DNA from: Halichoerus grypus
Lineage: Eukaryota; Chordata; Mammalia; Carnivora; Phocidae
DNA length: 64,000 nucleotides
Direction: 5' to 3'
NCBI RefSeq assembly: GCF_964656455.1
Contig: NC_135717.1
Coordinates: 17,998,775 to 18,062,774, forward strand
Shown: positions 49,117-60,615 of the stretch, in pieces
Position numbering within the stretch: the stretch's first letter is position 1
Layout: each line of letters begins with the position of its first letter
Made by a program: the position numbers and the translations under genes
The notes under the pieces: generated by a model
What the model saw: the letters and a program-made list of their open reading frames with translations, nothing else
What the model was told of the DNA's origin: nothing
The model's database searches: none

Positions 49117-49143
49117 GGGGACGGGGACGGGGACGGGGAGGGG
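49117..49143 (+). repeat. KATNIP: (GGGGAC)n short tandem repeat by the KATNIP k4 donor
   Basis: Three GGGGAC units and one GGGGAG, then GGG. It starts about 26 nt inside the intron after exon k4; the transcript carries the C-rich complement. Confidence 0.9.
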
Positions 49144-49169
49144 ATGCTCCCGCCGCTGCTCGCCCTCAC

Positions 49170-49327
49170 CTCCGGGCTGGCTGGGGTAGCTGGCGAGCCT
49201 GGAGGTAGTCCACAAAGAGAATTTCTTGAGCGAAATCAAAGTGGCAGTTGCCCGGCCCCTTCCGGATGAGGAAGCCCTCTGGAGGCGAGACACACAGGCC
49301 GTCCAGGGAGATGTGGACGATTTTGGC
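49170..49327 (-). CDS. KATNIP: KATNIP coding exon k4
   Basis: A 158-nt exon from acceptor TTTTGTTTGCTAG to donor GTGAGG. It starts in phase 0 with AKIVHISLDGLCVSPPEG, then FLIRKGPGNCHFDFAQEILF, then VDYLQARQLPQPAR, leaving AG. SLDG after the WNY motif parallels VDDLLVYNG in exon k9. A (GGGGAC)n tract sits about 26 nt into the downstream intron. Confidence 0.94.
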
Positions 49328-50554
49328 CTAGCAAACAAAAGGAGAAACACGCCTGAAGAAAGGAGGCCAGCCAGCGCGCAGGTCAGCGGCGTGTGCCGAC
49401 AGGTGCTGATGCCCGCGCGGGCCGAGCGTGATGGGGAGTCCTCATGGAGCCCCCAGGCCTGAGACATCGCTTGGTCTGGCCCTTCTCTCAGACCAGGACC
49501 ACCTGGCCAGGTACCCCCATCCGCACTCCGTGCCAGGCGCTGTGCTGAGCACTGGGCGGATAGCAGGGGACCAGGCAGGTGTGGCCCCTGCCATGGTGGC
49601 CCCCAAGTTTCGGGGCTGCCACCTGACTTGGCCCAGCGCTCCCCGCCCATCTGACCGGCCACAGTGGCCTGAGGTGGTACAACGTGGTGAGCCGCTTCCT
49701 GATCTTCCTCCTCACAGCCCCGAGCTCGTGCTTTTAGGGCAGGTACTCCCTAGCAGCATCCTTGGCAGATTTGGGCCAACATGTTCCCCTGGTCTAGGAC
49801 AGATTTTACCAGCCGGAGGCCAGGATCTACCAGTAAATCTCAAAGTCTGAACGGCAGGGTCTGGAGTGGCTCATCTGCTTCCCTTGGGCAGCGGGGTGGT
49901 GGGTGAGCAGAGAGGGGCAGTGGGCCAGCACTCTCTCTGACTATACATTTTGGAATCAGGACTCCCTGCATCTTCGTGGTGAGCAATGTGGGCCCAACTG
50001 CTGACCAAACTGGTAGATTTTCACCTCCAGGCGATGCAGGGGAGCTCCTCCGTGCAGAGAGGGGCCCTGCCTGGGTCCCACTGCTAACTAACTAAGGCCC
50101 TCGGGGCCCTTCATGCCTTCAGCATTTTGGGAGCCCCCGTATGGCAGCTGGTCACAGGGCATGTAAGCCTGAAAAGTGTTGGGTAAATGGCTTCAGGCGT
50201 GGCTTGATATGGGGACCCAAAGGCTGTCCTACATCTCCCCACTTGGCTTTGCTCAAGGCGGATTCAGACCCTGGCCCAAGGGCTGGACCTGGACAAACAG
50301 AACTGTCACGCACTAGTCATATGACCAGGGACATGGAACCGGACCAGAACAATCAGCGGAGACACCTGCGATTTTGCTGGCTCGCCTCGAAAGAGGAGAT
50401 CCTTCTTCAGCAGGACATGGAGCTAGCCGTTCGAAGCTGGCAGCAGACAGAGCACAGGTCCGGGAAGGCCCCCCTCCAGGGCTAGCCCCTCCTCTAGGAA
50501 GTGCCCCTGACTTCCCCACACCTCTGTTTATTCCCTTGGACAGAGCTTCTGTTA

Positions 50555-50680
50555 TCACCTCCATCTTACAGCCATGGAGACTAGGAGTTCAGAGAGGCTA
50601 AGCAATTTGCCCAAGGACACGCAGCAGAGATCTGAAGCCCCATCTCCAGCGTGTAGGGCCCGGCTCTAACCACACGCCAG
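50555..50680 (-). mobile_element. MIR SINE in KATNIP intron k3/k4
   Basis: AGAGAGGCTAAGCAATTTGCC, CAAGGACACGCAGCAG in reversed MIR order. Confidence 0.8.
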
Positions 50681-51284
50681 GGGCTGTCACCAGGGCGCCC
50701 AGAGGGCCTTGGGGGACACAGGCACCCGAGGCATCTTCCCAGGGAGGCGCATAGTTTCCATCACTGGCACTCTGGGATCTCCCCCTCCAGACTCTGCCCA
50801 TCTCCCCACCTCCTTCCTCCCATGGAGGCCACTTGTCACCTGCGCCGACGCGGATGGCGGCCAGGCCTGGGAAGCGGGGGCTCTGGGTCCAACATTTCCA
50901 GGCAGCCAATCCAGGTCACAAGCCTTAGCTGGAAGGACTGATTCGCTCACGGGAATGTACAGGCCCAGAGACACGAGTTGAGCCAGAAGAATGTGTTCTT
51001 AATGCCAGTATATCTGCCTTTCTAAACGTGCTGACCTGACAGCACACTCGGGGTGACGCCAGCGCGGCCCGGGAGGATCCGAGGGGCTGTTGTCCCGGAA
51101 GGGGAGCGCCTGGGGGCTGCCGACTCCACGCTGGCAAACCCCCCCAGTTCTACGGGGCCCGTGGGAGAAACTCCGTGGCATGTGCGTGGTGGGGAACCAC
51201 ACCCGGGGCTCCCGGGACCCGAGGCTGAGGCCTGGCTTTGTCAACGTCCGTGTGGCAGAGGATGATGACCACCTTCCCAAGGGA

Positions 51285-51400
51285 GGTATCAGCCTCTTCC
51301 TCCTCACTTTACAGATGGGGAAACGGAGGCCCAGTGAAAGCAGGCCACTCGCCAAAGGTCACACAGCTGGCTGGGGTCAGAGCGGGGATTAGGACCAGGG
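51285..51400 (-). mobile_element. MIR SINE in KATNIP intron k3/k4
   Basis: CACTTTACAGATGGGGAAAC, CAAAGGTCACACAGCTGGC in reversed MIR order. Confidence 0.8.
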
Positions 51401-51629
51401 CCTTGTGACTTTAGGGCCCCAAAGGCACTGCCGCTGTATCTCAGGTGACGTTATTACCATCACTTCTGTGTTGTGGGGGGAGGGGACGAGCGTACCACAG
51501 TCCAGAGTCCCACGAGGACAGGAGAGCCCATGCAAAGGGCACTTGGGGTGTTCTTCTGCAGTGCAGCAGGGTCCCTGCTCTGTCTCACGCAGCAGCAGAA
51601 CAGAACAACTGGAGTGTGGGCTCTGAGCC

Positions 51630-51800
51630 CAGCAGATGTGCACTGGGGCTCGCTGTGTGACCTTGGGACGAGTGAACGCACTGTTCCGAACCCCAGTTTG
51701 TAATACCCTGAAAGCGGGGGAATAACACCTGCCTCCCAGAGGCTGGGGCAAGGGTCCCCTGAGAATGAATGGGTACAGAGCCCACAGCTCAGGGCCTGGC
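51630..51800 (+). mobile_element. MIR SINE in KATNIP intron k3/k4
   Basis: GCTGTGTGACCTTGGG, CGAACCCCAGTTTGTAATACC and CAGGGCCTGGCCC in forward MIR order. Confidence 0.75.
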
Positions 51801-52112
51801 CCCCAAAGCGCTCAATGAACAACAGGGCCCCAATCCACCATTATGGTTCGGGGCTGGGCCTGCTGAGGACCCCCGACCCCCAGAAGAAACAAAGCACTTC
51901 TGTGTCCCGAGTCTGCCCTGGGCTCTCGAGCCCACATTTGCTGGTTGCAGGAGAAGCAAATAGCAGTGCGCTCTCTCCCTGGCTGTAACCCCCCAGCTCC
52001 ATTTGGAAAGTTCTGGAAGATTTATGCTCCTCTCCGGCAGCCACACCAGCCATTCATCAAGGCGCCGTTTCCCTGACAGTGGACTGAGCGCGGCTGCTAT
52101 TCCCCAGCTTAC

Positions 52113-52278
52113 CCCACGATAGGTGTCCTCAGGAGATTTATTGTAGTTCCAGAAGCGCAGGCCGGCAATGCTTTCAGCTCTGTCGAAGCGGATCGTGACC
52201 ACATGGTCCAGGCCAGGCGAGAAAGGAATCAGCCACATGTGCTCATCCTCCATGGTGATGTTCGCTCCATCGATTAGC
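52113..52278 (-). CDS. KATNIP: KATNIP coding exon k3: first HMWL..PGL..WNY module
   Basis: A 166-nt exon with acceptor CACTATCCGCAG and donor GTAAGC. It reads LIDGANITMEDEHMWLIPF, then SPGLDHVVTIRFDRAE, then LRFWNYNKSPEDTYRG, ending in phase 0. HMWL, PGL and WNY with NKSP are matched by HMWL, PGL and WNY with AKTP in exons k7-k8, so this is one half of an internal duplication. The fold looks like a beta-rich ligand- or protein-binding domain, but no catalytic residues are evident. Confidence 0.95.
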
Positions 52279-52554
52279 CTGCGGATAGTGAGGAGGGAGC
52301 AGTGAGGTGGGGCTCAGCCAAGACCTGTGGGAGAAATCAGAGTGGGGGGTCTACACCTCCTTATGGCCCCCTGCACCCTGCCTGGCGTGTGGCCGAACTG
52401 GGCTTGTTAAACAGAGGTGGGACTCATTACAGCCACCGTGAGGGGCCACGTCTCATCTGTAAAATCAGACAAAATAAAGAAACTGGAAAAAATAACAGTC
52501 TGTGCTGTTAAAGGTGTGGCAAAGTGATCATCAAGGTTTAAAATAAAGGGGGGA

Positions 52555-52970
52555 CATGTGTCATCTTTCAGGACCCTTTAACCTGGGGATCCCATTTCTG
52601 GAATTGTTTTCCTCTAAGGAAAATGTGTTCAACCTGTTGGAAAGGCCATCTGCATGAAGATATTCATTATAGTGTTGTTTATTTATATCAGCAAAAAAGG
52701 AAAAAAAAAAACCCAACAACCGAAAAAACCCAAGTGGTCTCAAAATACAAAGGGTTAAGTAAATCTATACAGTTGTTAATGCGATAATCATGAGGATGAT
52801 GCAGTGACATGGAAAACGATTTTAATGCTGGAAGATGAGGACAGGGGCCAGGAGAGACTATGCAAAAGTGAAAAACACATTTGTGTCAGAATGGAAGGTG
52901 GATGCTTTTCTCTACTTTCCAAACTTTCTGTAAAATGCTGTATTGGCTCTACGGTATTTTTTTTTTTATG
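52555..52970 (+). mobile_element. L1M-type LINE 3' end fragment in KATNIP intron
   Basis: CCCATTTCTGGAATTG, GATATTCATTATAGTGTTG, CAGTGACATGGAAAACGATT in L1M order, antisense to KATNIP. Confidence 0.75.
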
Positions 52971-53949
52971 TAGTGTTCCATGATTCTATGGTACATTTTG
53001 AAAGAATTCGATTCCTTCTTTCTGGTGCCCAGTGAGAGAGATGCTAAGGCACTAGGGTGAACTTGGCAGCTCTTGGTGTGGGAAAAGCACAAGAAGGGGC
53101 AGGTATGTCTGTGGGGAGCTGGTCTGGCCCATAACCATCCAGCCTGGATAGCCTAGGGAAGCCCCCCACCCTTAGGAGGGAGCCCCTAGCACCTTTGTGT
53201 TCTTCTCAGCCGCTGTCCTGAATGAACTCATCACCTCGCCCGCATTGCACTCCTATCCTGGCCAGTTTCTGGTTCTCCTGTTCTGAACATCCTCTGCCTC
53301 ATCCTTCTCAACTTGGCCCGTGTTTGTCTCAAAGACAAACTGACTGCCCTGGACTGCCCAGCACACCGCAGCCCAGACCCCAGGAACAGGGGCCCAGCTC
53401 TCAGCCTCTTGGGTAACCCTCCCCCCCCACTCCCTCCTAATTTCCTGGTGACTTTGAGGCTGCTGAGCTGGGAGAAATTCCTAGATGTAAAAATAAACTT
53501 TATTTTTTCCTTTTACATCTTAAAGTTCTAGATTTGGAATAAATTTTACAATCTAAGTGTTCATCCAAGGAGGTAATGTTTCTTTTTTTTCTCTAAAAGG
53601 CTGTTATTAAATTGATGGATGGTGTGTCTTACAATTGCTGGCATCTTAAAACTGAGGAAATTCAGCAATTTAAAACGGAGGTGTTTGTGGAATTAGGTTG
53701 ACTACAGAACCTTCCATTTCCTTCTAAAAGCAATTACTTCTGTGTCCTAGACGTGGGGCTGCCTCCATAGCAAAACTGCTATCCAATTCTGAAAGTAGGG
53801 AGAGTTGCTGAAGTCTTTATAGTCGATGGTGAAGGGAAGTCCCTACAGACACCCCTAAGAATATCTAGATATTTCCAGCTCTGTCTACAGAAAAGCCCAG
53901 AAACTGTGATCAACCCAGTAGCAATGAGCATCTCTAGTGGCTAGATTAT

Positions 53950-55120
53950 GGTCTCTAAATACCACTTCCCGCTAGAAGGAACCAAGGCTTCTTGGGAAAA
54001 ATGGCTGATTCCACGTCTGGAACAAGAAATATACAAGGGGAGCCTGGACTATCTTGTGACATCAGAAAGCAGGAAAGCTGTTACAGACTACTATTTTAAA
54101 AAAAGGATCCAGGAGCTCTCAGTATCTAAGAGCATCAATAAGATAAAAACTGCAATAAATTGAAACCCTTCAAACATAGTCTGTTTAAATCCATGATTTA
54201 TGATAGTCAAACACAAACGTTTTAAAGTATGCCAGGGAAACAATTTTTTATTTTGCAAACTGAAAAACAAAGGGAAAGAACCAAGCATTTAGACTGCCTT
54301 TCCTATTTGCATTGTACCTCAGGGTAACCAAATAATTGAAGAAAAATTTCTCTTTATTGGTGAAAAAAGAAAATGATAGGATCAGCACACCACCATCTTG
54401 CAACCAAGTGGATCTAGCCACTGAGCACTGACCGCCAATGTCACAAAAAGCTTCACCACCACACATTCTATATGTCCTGAAGGGAATTCACAATGACATC
54501 CACACCCCCAGGTCATGTCTTGCCCCAGTGGTCAAACCTCAATCTGATCAGGCATCTAGATCTAATGAACAATTTACAACACATACAGGGGCCTGAGGAA
54601 CAGGTTAAACAATACCATGAAGATGCAGTCCAGACTCTGTAGGGCCAACAAACCTTTCTTCAACAGATAATTTGTAAGAAAAAAATGAAAAAAGATGGAA
54701 GGGAACCTAGAGATTATAAGAAGCTTAAGAGACATATCAAAGAATCACAACATATGGATCTGGACCTCAAACTAACCAATCACAATGTATGGACCTTATC
54801 TGGACCTCAATTTAAGAAACAAACTTAAAAAAGGAAAATGAGGAGACTTTCAGGGAAACAGGAACATGCTGGGTGTCTAATGTAGGGAATCACCATTAAT
54901 TTTTTGGGGTGTAATAATAGTACTTTTCTAAAGTCCTTATTGTTTAGAACTACATACCAGAATGTTTAGAGATGAAGTGCTATCAGGCTTGGGAGTTGCT
55001 GTGATCATATAATCTGGGTGGAGGGGTTTGGTAATTGGGCGGGTGTGGATGAACAAGTGGGGCCGGCCATGTGCTGATCACTTTTGCAGTGGGAGCTGGG
55101 TCTGTGGGGTCCAGGCCTGA
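53950..55120 (+). mobile_element. L1M-related repeat remnant in KATNIP intron (family uncertain)
   Basis: GAAGGGAATTCACAATGACAT, TCAGACTCTGTAGGGCCAAC-like words, CAATGTATGGACCTTATCTGG and CTTATTGTTTAGAACTACATACC belong to a long dispersed mammalian repeat that I recognise but cannot name firmly. Its left part (GGAACCAAGGCTTCTTGGG) is more diverged. Confidence 0.6.
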
Positions 55121-55419
55121 GTATATGGGTGATCTGCCAAGATGCGGAGTGCCGAGTGGTTCATGAGCAGACATGGACAGCAGGTGTGAGGGCCACGGTT
55201 AAGGGGCCCCTGAAGGGAAAGCGGGGAGGAAGCAGGTCTACCATTGACTGCAGGTGATCAAGACCAGGCCGGGGGTGCAGATGTGGTGTGGTGATCCCCT
55301 TCTACTGATAAGGCAAGCGAGGCAGGGGGAGACAGTGGAAGTCAGTGGTTAGGTGCATGGGTGTGGATCTCCCATGGACCTCTGTTCAGATGACTCTGCC
55401 CTTCAAAACTAGTCTCGGG

Positions 55420-55650
55420 GACTTCTGGCCAGTTTCTAATCTTTCTGTAGCTCAGTTTCATTTGTAAAGTGGGGGCCTCTTCGGGCTGTTTGAGGTGTAA
55501 ATGGATGAGTATCTCTAACCTGCTTAGTGTAGCCCTGTGTCTGGCATTTATTCGGGGCTCTAGGAATAGCCCCTATAATTTTATTACTATCCAATTACTA
55601 TCATAATTGGAGAGGTTAAGAAACTTACTAGCTGGCAAGGGGCCGAGCCA
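55420..55650. mobile_element. MIR-type remnant(s), orientation mixed
   Basis: TAGCTCAGTTTCATTTGTAAAG reads as forward MIR (quoted in part), followed by AGAGGTTAAGAAACTTACTAGC in reversed form, so two pieces abut. Confidence 0.6.
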
Positions 55651-56158
55651 GAATTGGAACTCTCATCCCTCTGACCCCTCTAGGCTCCTCCTGTTTACAC
55701 CTCCAGGCGAGCCCAGGCCTGGCAGCTGTCCCGAGCAGGGGGCCAGCACCCGTCTGCAGTGATGGGTGCATGGACTGATGCTATTATCCCAGGCTTGCCC
55801 TCTTATTGACTGGGCCCAGTCTGGGCTGATGAAATCAGACAAAAGCGGAGGAAAGCGCCCACAGCCACCCGCCGAGACTTCCAGAACCATCCCCTCCAAC
55901 CATGAGCAATGGCAAGCTTGCAGCCCCCGAGAGGGGGGGTTGCTCATGCTCAGATGCAGAGCCGGCCCAGCAGAGGCCTGCCAAGCTCTTGCCGGCGTTC
56001 CAGGCCCTACGCTGAGCATGGTGGACACACAAAGCATGACTGTGTCTGGGAGCAGCAGAACTCTGCCCACCGCTTCTGGCTGTGTGGCCCCGGGAGGGGG
56101 TCACCTCCCTTTCCCAAGCCTTGGTTTCCCTTGACTCTAAAATGGGATAGACCACAGG

Positions 56159-56300
56159 GGGCGCCTGGGGGGCTCAGTCAGTTAAGCGTCTGACTCTTGA
56201 TCTCAGTTCAGGGGTTGATCTTGGGGTTGTGAGTTCAAGCCCCGTGTTGGGCTCCATGCTGGGCATGGGAGCCTACTTAAAAACATATAAATAAATAAAA
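56159..56300 (+). mobile_element. Can-SINE, short older subtype
   Basis: GGCGCCTGGGGGGCTCAG head with GACTCTTGATCTCAG and GTGAGTTCAAGCCCC words, lacking the long CT tract, A-rich tail (AAATAAATAAAA). It is flanked by an imperfect repeat, TAAAATGGGATAGACCACAGG (56138-56158) and TAAAATGGGAAGACCACAGG (56296-56315). Confidence 0.92.
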
Positions 56301-56522
56301 TGGGAAGACCACAGGCCTCATGGGGTGGTTGGGGAAGGTGCAATAGGGAACACTCTTTGATGTTTGACTCTGGAGTCAAAGATTCAGAGCAGGTCCCCGA
56401 GGCCCGGCTCTGCATCTGAGCCCGAGTGACCCCGCCTCTCAGGGGCTGAGAGTGTTCCGTTGCTCGTGGTGGGAAGGGATGGCTCTGGGGGTCTGTGCAG
56501 GTGGCTTCTTCCAGACACTTAC

Positions 56523-56700
56523 TTGTCCAGGGTCCGGGAGTCATCGGTGTACTCAGGGAGGTCATTTAGGTCTCTGGGGGAGGCAGAGAGCTGGTGCAGG
56601 CTGATGGGCAGTGCCTGGCTGTCCTTGCCCACCACTTCCAGGCCCGTGAGCCCCAGGTAGTGTGGGTCCCCCCAGGAGGCGGTAAAATTCAGCTGAAGGC
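56523..56700 (-). CDS. KATNIP: KATNIP coding exon k2: first SWGDPxYxGLTGLE module
   Basis: A 178-nt exon with acceptor CCTCCTGTTACAG and donor GTAAGT. It reads LQLNFTASWGDPHYLGLTGLE, followed by a polar stretch and EYTDDSRTLD, leaving AA for a Lys codon. SWGDPHYLGLTGLE is a hallmark of KATNIP and recurs in exon k6. By family knowledge this belongs to the DUF4457-type C-terminal region. The frame is open only in this phase and joins k1 and k3 cleanly. Confidence 0.93.
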
Positions 56701-56940
56701 CTGTAACAGGAGGAAGAGTGGCCCATGAACACCAGAGGTTCCGGAGGAGGGCCCAAGATGGAGACGGGAAAAGGAGCTACCTTTAGCCCCTGCCAACTCG
56801 AAAACCCAGACTCAAATGAGAGTGTCTTCGGGGCGGTCTCTCTACCTTTTCTCTTAGTGACCCTCGGGCCTGGGACACCACTGATATTCTGGAAATGCCT
56901 GCAGGATGAATGGACCGATGTTGTTTACACTTGCACATGG

Positions 56941-57136
56941 GAGGCACCTGGGTGGCTCAGTTGGTTAAGTTTCTGCCTTCAGCTCAGGTCATGATCCCAG
57001 GGTCCTGGGATCGAGTCCTACCTTGGGCTCCCTGCTCAGCGAGGAGTCTGCTTCTCCCTCTCCCTCTGCCTCTCCCCCCACCCTGCTTGTTCTCTCTCAC
57101 TCACTCTCTCAGATAAATAAATAAAATCTTTAAACC
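56941..57136 (+). mobile_element. Can-SINE with short target duplication
   Basis: GAGGCACCTGGGTGGCTCAG head, CAGGGTCCTGGGATCGAG core, CT-rich tract and AGATAAATAAATAAAATCTT tail. It is flanked by TGCACATGG at 56932-56940 and 57137-57145. Confidence 0.94.
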
Positions 57137-57149
57137 TGCACATGGCCCT

Positions 57150-57670
57150 GGATCCTTTCTCATGCATCCACCACGTTGCCCCTCCCCCCAGCTTAACACC
57201 CTAGCGTGGCTTCCCGTGCTGCTTGGCCAACAGGTCTGGCTTCTACCTACTTGTCTAACCTCATCTTATACCAGGGGGCGCGGCTCCACCCAGATAGTCT
57301 TTCACTCATTCCTATTTCCATTCCTCTCTCCCGTCACAGGGACTTTGCCCATGCTGTTCCCTCTGGAACCCACACGGCCTAGTTGTGCTCGCCCTTCAGA
57401 TCCCAACTCACTTCCTTAGGGAAGCCCTTCTGACTTCTCTGGCTGCATCAAAACTCCATCCACAGCCTGCCAAGTCATCGTGAACTCTATGCCCTGGTCA
57501 CCGCCGTGATCTTGCGACCATTTGGTAGGTACCCGTTTGCCCTGCCAGAGGTGACCTCCCTGAGGGCAGAAACCCCATCTGATCTGCTAGACCTTTGTGT
57601 CCCCAAAGCCTGGCACAGTGCCTGACACATAGCAGGAGCTCAGTCCAGAGGGACTGTTTAAATAAGTAAC
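57150..57670 (+). mobile_element. L2 LINE 3' end remnant
   Basis: GACTTTGCCCATGCTGTTCC, TTAGGGAAGCCCTTCTGAC, CCCTGAGGGCAGAAACC and CTGGCACAGTGCCTGACAC in L2 order. Confidence 0.85.
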
Positions 57671-58329
57671 TGCTTGTAGGCAGCTACGTCGATACAGCAC
57701 GTCAGGAATGGACATTTTATACAAATTGGGCACTATCTCAAGACTTCCTGGGATTCAGGGTAAGGAAGTGTTTTATAACTATACCTCCATCTTTTTGCCC
57801 CCGCCTCACCCCTGCTCCATCAGAGACCATCTAGAAGTGACCCTCTGTGGTCCTGGGGCAATACGGCCCAGGTGAGTCATCCATTTGCCCAGAGAGCTCA
57901 AACCGAATGAAGCCCTTGGTCAGGTCCTATCAGGTATTTGGCTAGAACTTTTCTTTCCTTACTGGTCTCCCATTAGAGCAGGACTAAGCCTGAGCGAACT
58001 CTCTACCCTGGGAGAATTTGGAGCCTCTTTCAGCACCCTCCTGGGGGGCTGTGTTCAGAAGATTCACACCCTTTGCAACTTTCACAGAAGTCCGCCTGGA
58101 TGTCACGTGGTCCCACCTAGTTGAGCTCAGGTGTGGAGGCAGAAGCCCAGGGAGGCCAAGTCACCCAGTCTCCCTGGAGATCGGCTTCTTCTCCTACACA
58201 CCTGTCATTTCCAACATACGTTTTGTAACTCAGCCTCTGATCCTTCTGCTCTCCATGGTGCTGAGGCAGCATGGAGGACATCTTGGGGGCAGATGGAAAT
58301 GCGTGGCCAGCATGGTACCGGGCACATTC

Positions 58330-58790
58330 TAGCTTCTCACGGTACCAACAGCATGCAAAATGGCCACAGATTCTTTGCAATGTGACTTTGCTGCTTTTTC
58401 CATCCAGAAGCGGGAGTCCATTTCTCACTCCCTGAGCCTGGGCCACGTGATGTGCTTCGGCCAATGGGAGAGAAGCAGAGAAGGCAGGGACGGGCAGAGG
58501 ACGGAAAGCGCACACGTGGGCCTCGCTGCACTTGGGAGTCCTGCCGTGGAAGGAGCCAGGCGCGCCTGGTCTCCCTGTCACTCGGGCCAACAGCCTCCCA
58601 ACTGCTGGATGTGGGAGAGAAGACATCCGAGGTCATTTGGCCGCCAGCCCATCTGCCAGCTGACCAAACCCGTGAGCAGGCCCAGGAGAGGCCAGTCAAG
58701 CCAATGAATTGTAAGCCGATCACGGATTAAACAGTGGTTGTGCTAAAGCCACTCAGGTTTGGGTCGGTTTGGTCTGTGGCAAAAGCTAAT
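58330..58790 (+). mobile_element. MLT1-type MaLR solitary LTR (old endogenous retrovirus-like remnant)
   Basis: The 3' part reads CAATGAATTGTAAGCCGATC, TAAACAGTGGTTGTGC and TAAAGCCACTCAGGTTTGGG, the typical end of MaLR LTRs. No internal coding region accompanies it; it is a diverged solo LTR, antisense to KATNIP. Confidence 0.7.
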
Positions 58791-58803
58791 CAATACATTC
58801 CTT

Positions 58804-58806
<3 letters not shown>

Positions 58807-58838
<32 letters not shown>

Positions 58839-59017
58839 TTTTATTTATTTATTTGAGAGAGAGAATGAGATAGAGAGCATGAGAAGGGGGAGGGTCAGAG
58901 GGAGAAGCAGACTCCCCGCCGAGCAGGGAGCCCGATGCGGGACTCGATCCCGGGACTCCAGGATCATGACCTGAGCCGAAAGCAGTGGCTTAACCAACTG
59001 AGCCACCCAGGCGCCCC
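58807..59017 (-). mobile_element. Can-SINE, apparently young copy
   Basis: Reverse-oriented, full-length and close to the family consensus. It has an unbroken 27-base T run (58807-58833, the poly(A) tail) and the perfect 15-bp target duplication AATACATTCCTTTTC at 58792-58806 and 59018-59032. Confidence 0.96.
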
Positions 59018-59032
59018 AATACATTCCTTTTC

Positions 59033-59310
59033 ATCCCAAGTCTGTGTTCAAATGTCATGTCCTCAGAGAGGCCTTCCCTTACCGCTCGCATTCAAATGGC
59101 ACCCCCCCCCGCCGCCCTGCTTCATTTTTCATCACAACACCTGTCACTACCCGACAATGTATTCTCCATTCCTTTGCTTGTGTGTTTTCTTGTCTGTCCC
59201 ACTAAGATGGAAGCTCCCTGAGGGGAGAGGCTCTGTTAACTCTGTGCACTGTTGTGTCCCCAGAGCCGAGAACAGTATCTGGAAAATAGATGGTCAATAA
59301 AAGTTGTTTT
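59033..59310 (+). mobile_element. L2 LINE 3' end remnant
   Basis: AGAGAGGCCTTCCCTTACC, AAGATGGAAGCTCCCTGAGG and AGATGGTCAATAAAAG in L2 order. The young SINE lies directly to its left. Confidence 0.85.
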
Positions 59311-59404
59311 TCTTTTGAAATAAATGATGGATCAAAGAGTATGTATTCAGTTGACAAGCACAGGTAAATGAATCAAAGTAAGATCACTGAGTTTCACCAA
59401 ATTC

Positions 59405-59850
59405 ATAGTTAATGGTAAACAAATATTTACTGATCATCTACTATGTACAGAGCCCTGTCCTTGGACCTGGAGACCCAGGGGTCAACACATGGCAGAATCT
59501 CTCTGGGAGCTTCCACTGTAGTGAAGGCAATCAGATAGGATAGTTCCACAGAGCAATGGGTGCCATGAAGCCAAGAAGGCGTGAGTAGGGAGGGACTGAG
59601 GGGAGGAGGGGGTGAGGGAGGGCCTGAGGTGATGACACTGGAGCCGAGACCCAGCTGATGAGTAGGAGGCTGCCATTCCTCAGCATTCCTGGAAGAACAT
59701 TCCAGGCTGAGAGGACAGCAGGGGCACAGGCTCCAGGATGGGAACAAATCTGACCTGTGGTTAGAACCAAGTGATCAAGGGGGACAGTGGAGGGAAATGA
59801 GGTCAGAAGGGTGGGGCAGAACCTAGAGCACGCCATGAAGTCTGGATTGC
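59405..59850 (-). mobile_element. L2 LINE remnant, reverse orientation
   Basis: AAATATTTACTGATCATCTAC, TGTACAGAGCCCTG and a long tail including GAACATTCCAGGCTGAGAGG follow the reversed L2 3' end. Confidence 0.7.
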
Positions 59851-60469
59851 CTTCTCTCTGTGGTGGGGAGCCCCTGGAGGGTTAGACTTGGAAGCAGGGG
59901 GCTCACTTGAAACGCCTCACTCGGGTTGGGGGTTGGGCTCTCCAGGGAGACCAGGGAGGAGGCTGTTGTGATACCAGGTACGCTGGACAAGGGGTGGCCC
60001 TCCTGAAAACGGAGGGAAGTGGCCAGATTCAGGATCTGTTTTGAAGGTGGCACCACCAGGATGCTCAGTGGCTTGTGCAAAAGTGAGGGAAAGAGACGAT
60101 GTTTTTGACCCAAGCGACAGAGTGGCTGTGGGTACTGATCCCGAGAGGCAGAGTGCATGGAGGTGGAGGAGGGAGTGGATTTGGATGAGGCGATCGCTGT
60201 GAGGGAGAAATGCCACCTCCCCGGGGGAAAACAGGAGGGGGGCCCCCCAGCCTCTCCCCGGCTGCCCCTTTGCTGGCCTGGCACAGGGAGCTGCAAGGAC
60301 ATCTAATTTGGGGTTGCTCCAAAAGCACCTGCTCTCCTGTTTGAGCTAATATTCACGTTCCATATTCATTTTCCTCTGGTGTATCAATTAGTATTTATAC
60401 AAATGGAAATTAATTTTGTTATTTCTCTCCCACGTTTCAACTCTCTCAGCTACTTTCTTATTCATCACT

Positions 60470-60615
60470 GCTGATATTTGCAAAACGCCCAAAATTAGTG
60501 TCATCTGCAAATTAGCAAGTCATATATCCCCTTTCAAAACATTAATAGGATTGGCCATATTTACCAACCCCGGCGCATCCCCCCGGGTCACGTTATCAAA
60601 GCGCTCTCCATTTGC
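60470..60615 (+). mobile_element. CR1/L3-like LINE remnant
   Basis: TTAGTGTCATCTGCAAATTAG, then CATTAATAGGATTGGCC and ACCCCGGCGCATCCCC, resembles the CR1/L3 3' region (GTCATCTGCAAATTT is its best-known word). Very old; edges unsure. Confidence 0.55.

Larger units (their letters stand above)
47648..49169 (-). other. KATNIP: KATNIP intron k4/k5
   Basis: A 1.5-kb intron. It holds MIR pieces in both orientations (47845-47990, 48320-48380), a 14-base G run (48662-48675) and a GGGGAC tract (49117-49140) beside the donor. Confidence 0.8.
49328..52112 (-). other. KATNIP: KATNIP intron k3/k4
   Basis: A 2.8-kb intron with MIR copies at 50555-50680, 51285-51400 and 51630-51800. About 49330-50550 shows no clear repeat and no exon. 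Confidence 0.8.
52279..56522 (-). other. KATNIP: KATNIP intron k2/k3
   Basis: A 4.2-kb intron, AT-richer than its neighbours because it carries two L1M-type remnants (52555-52970, 53950-55120), a MIR (55420-55650) and one SINE with target duplication (56138-56315). Segment 53000-53900 is unassigned; 55130-55420 and 55650-56130 are single-copy. Confidence 0.8.
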
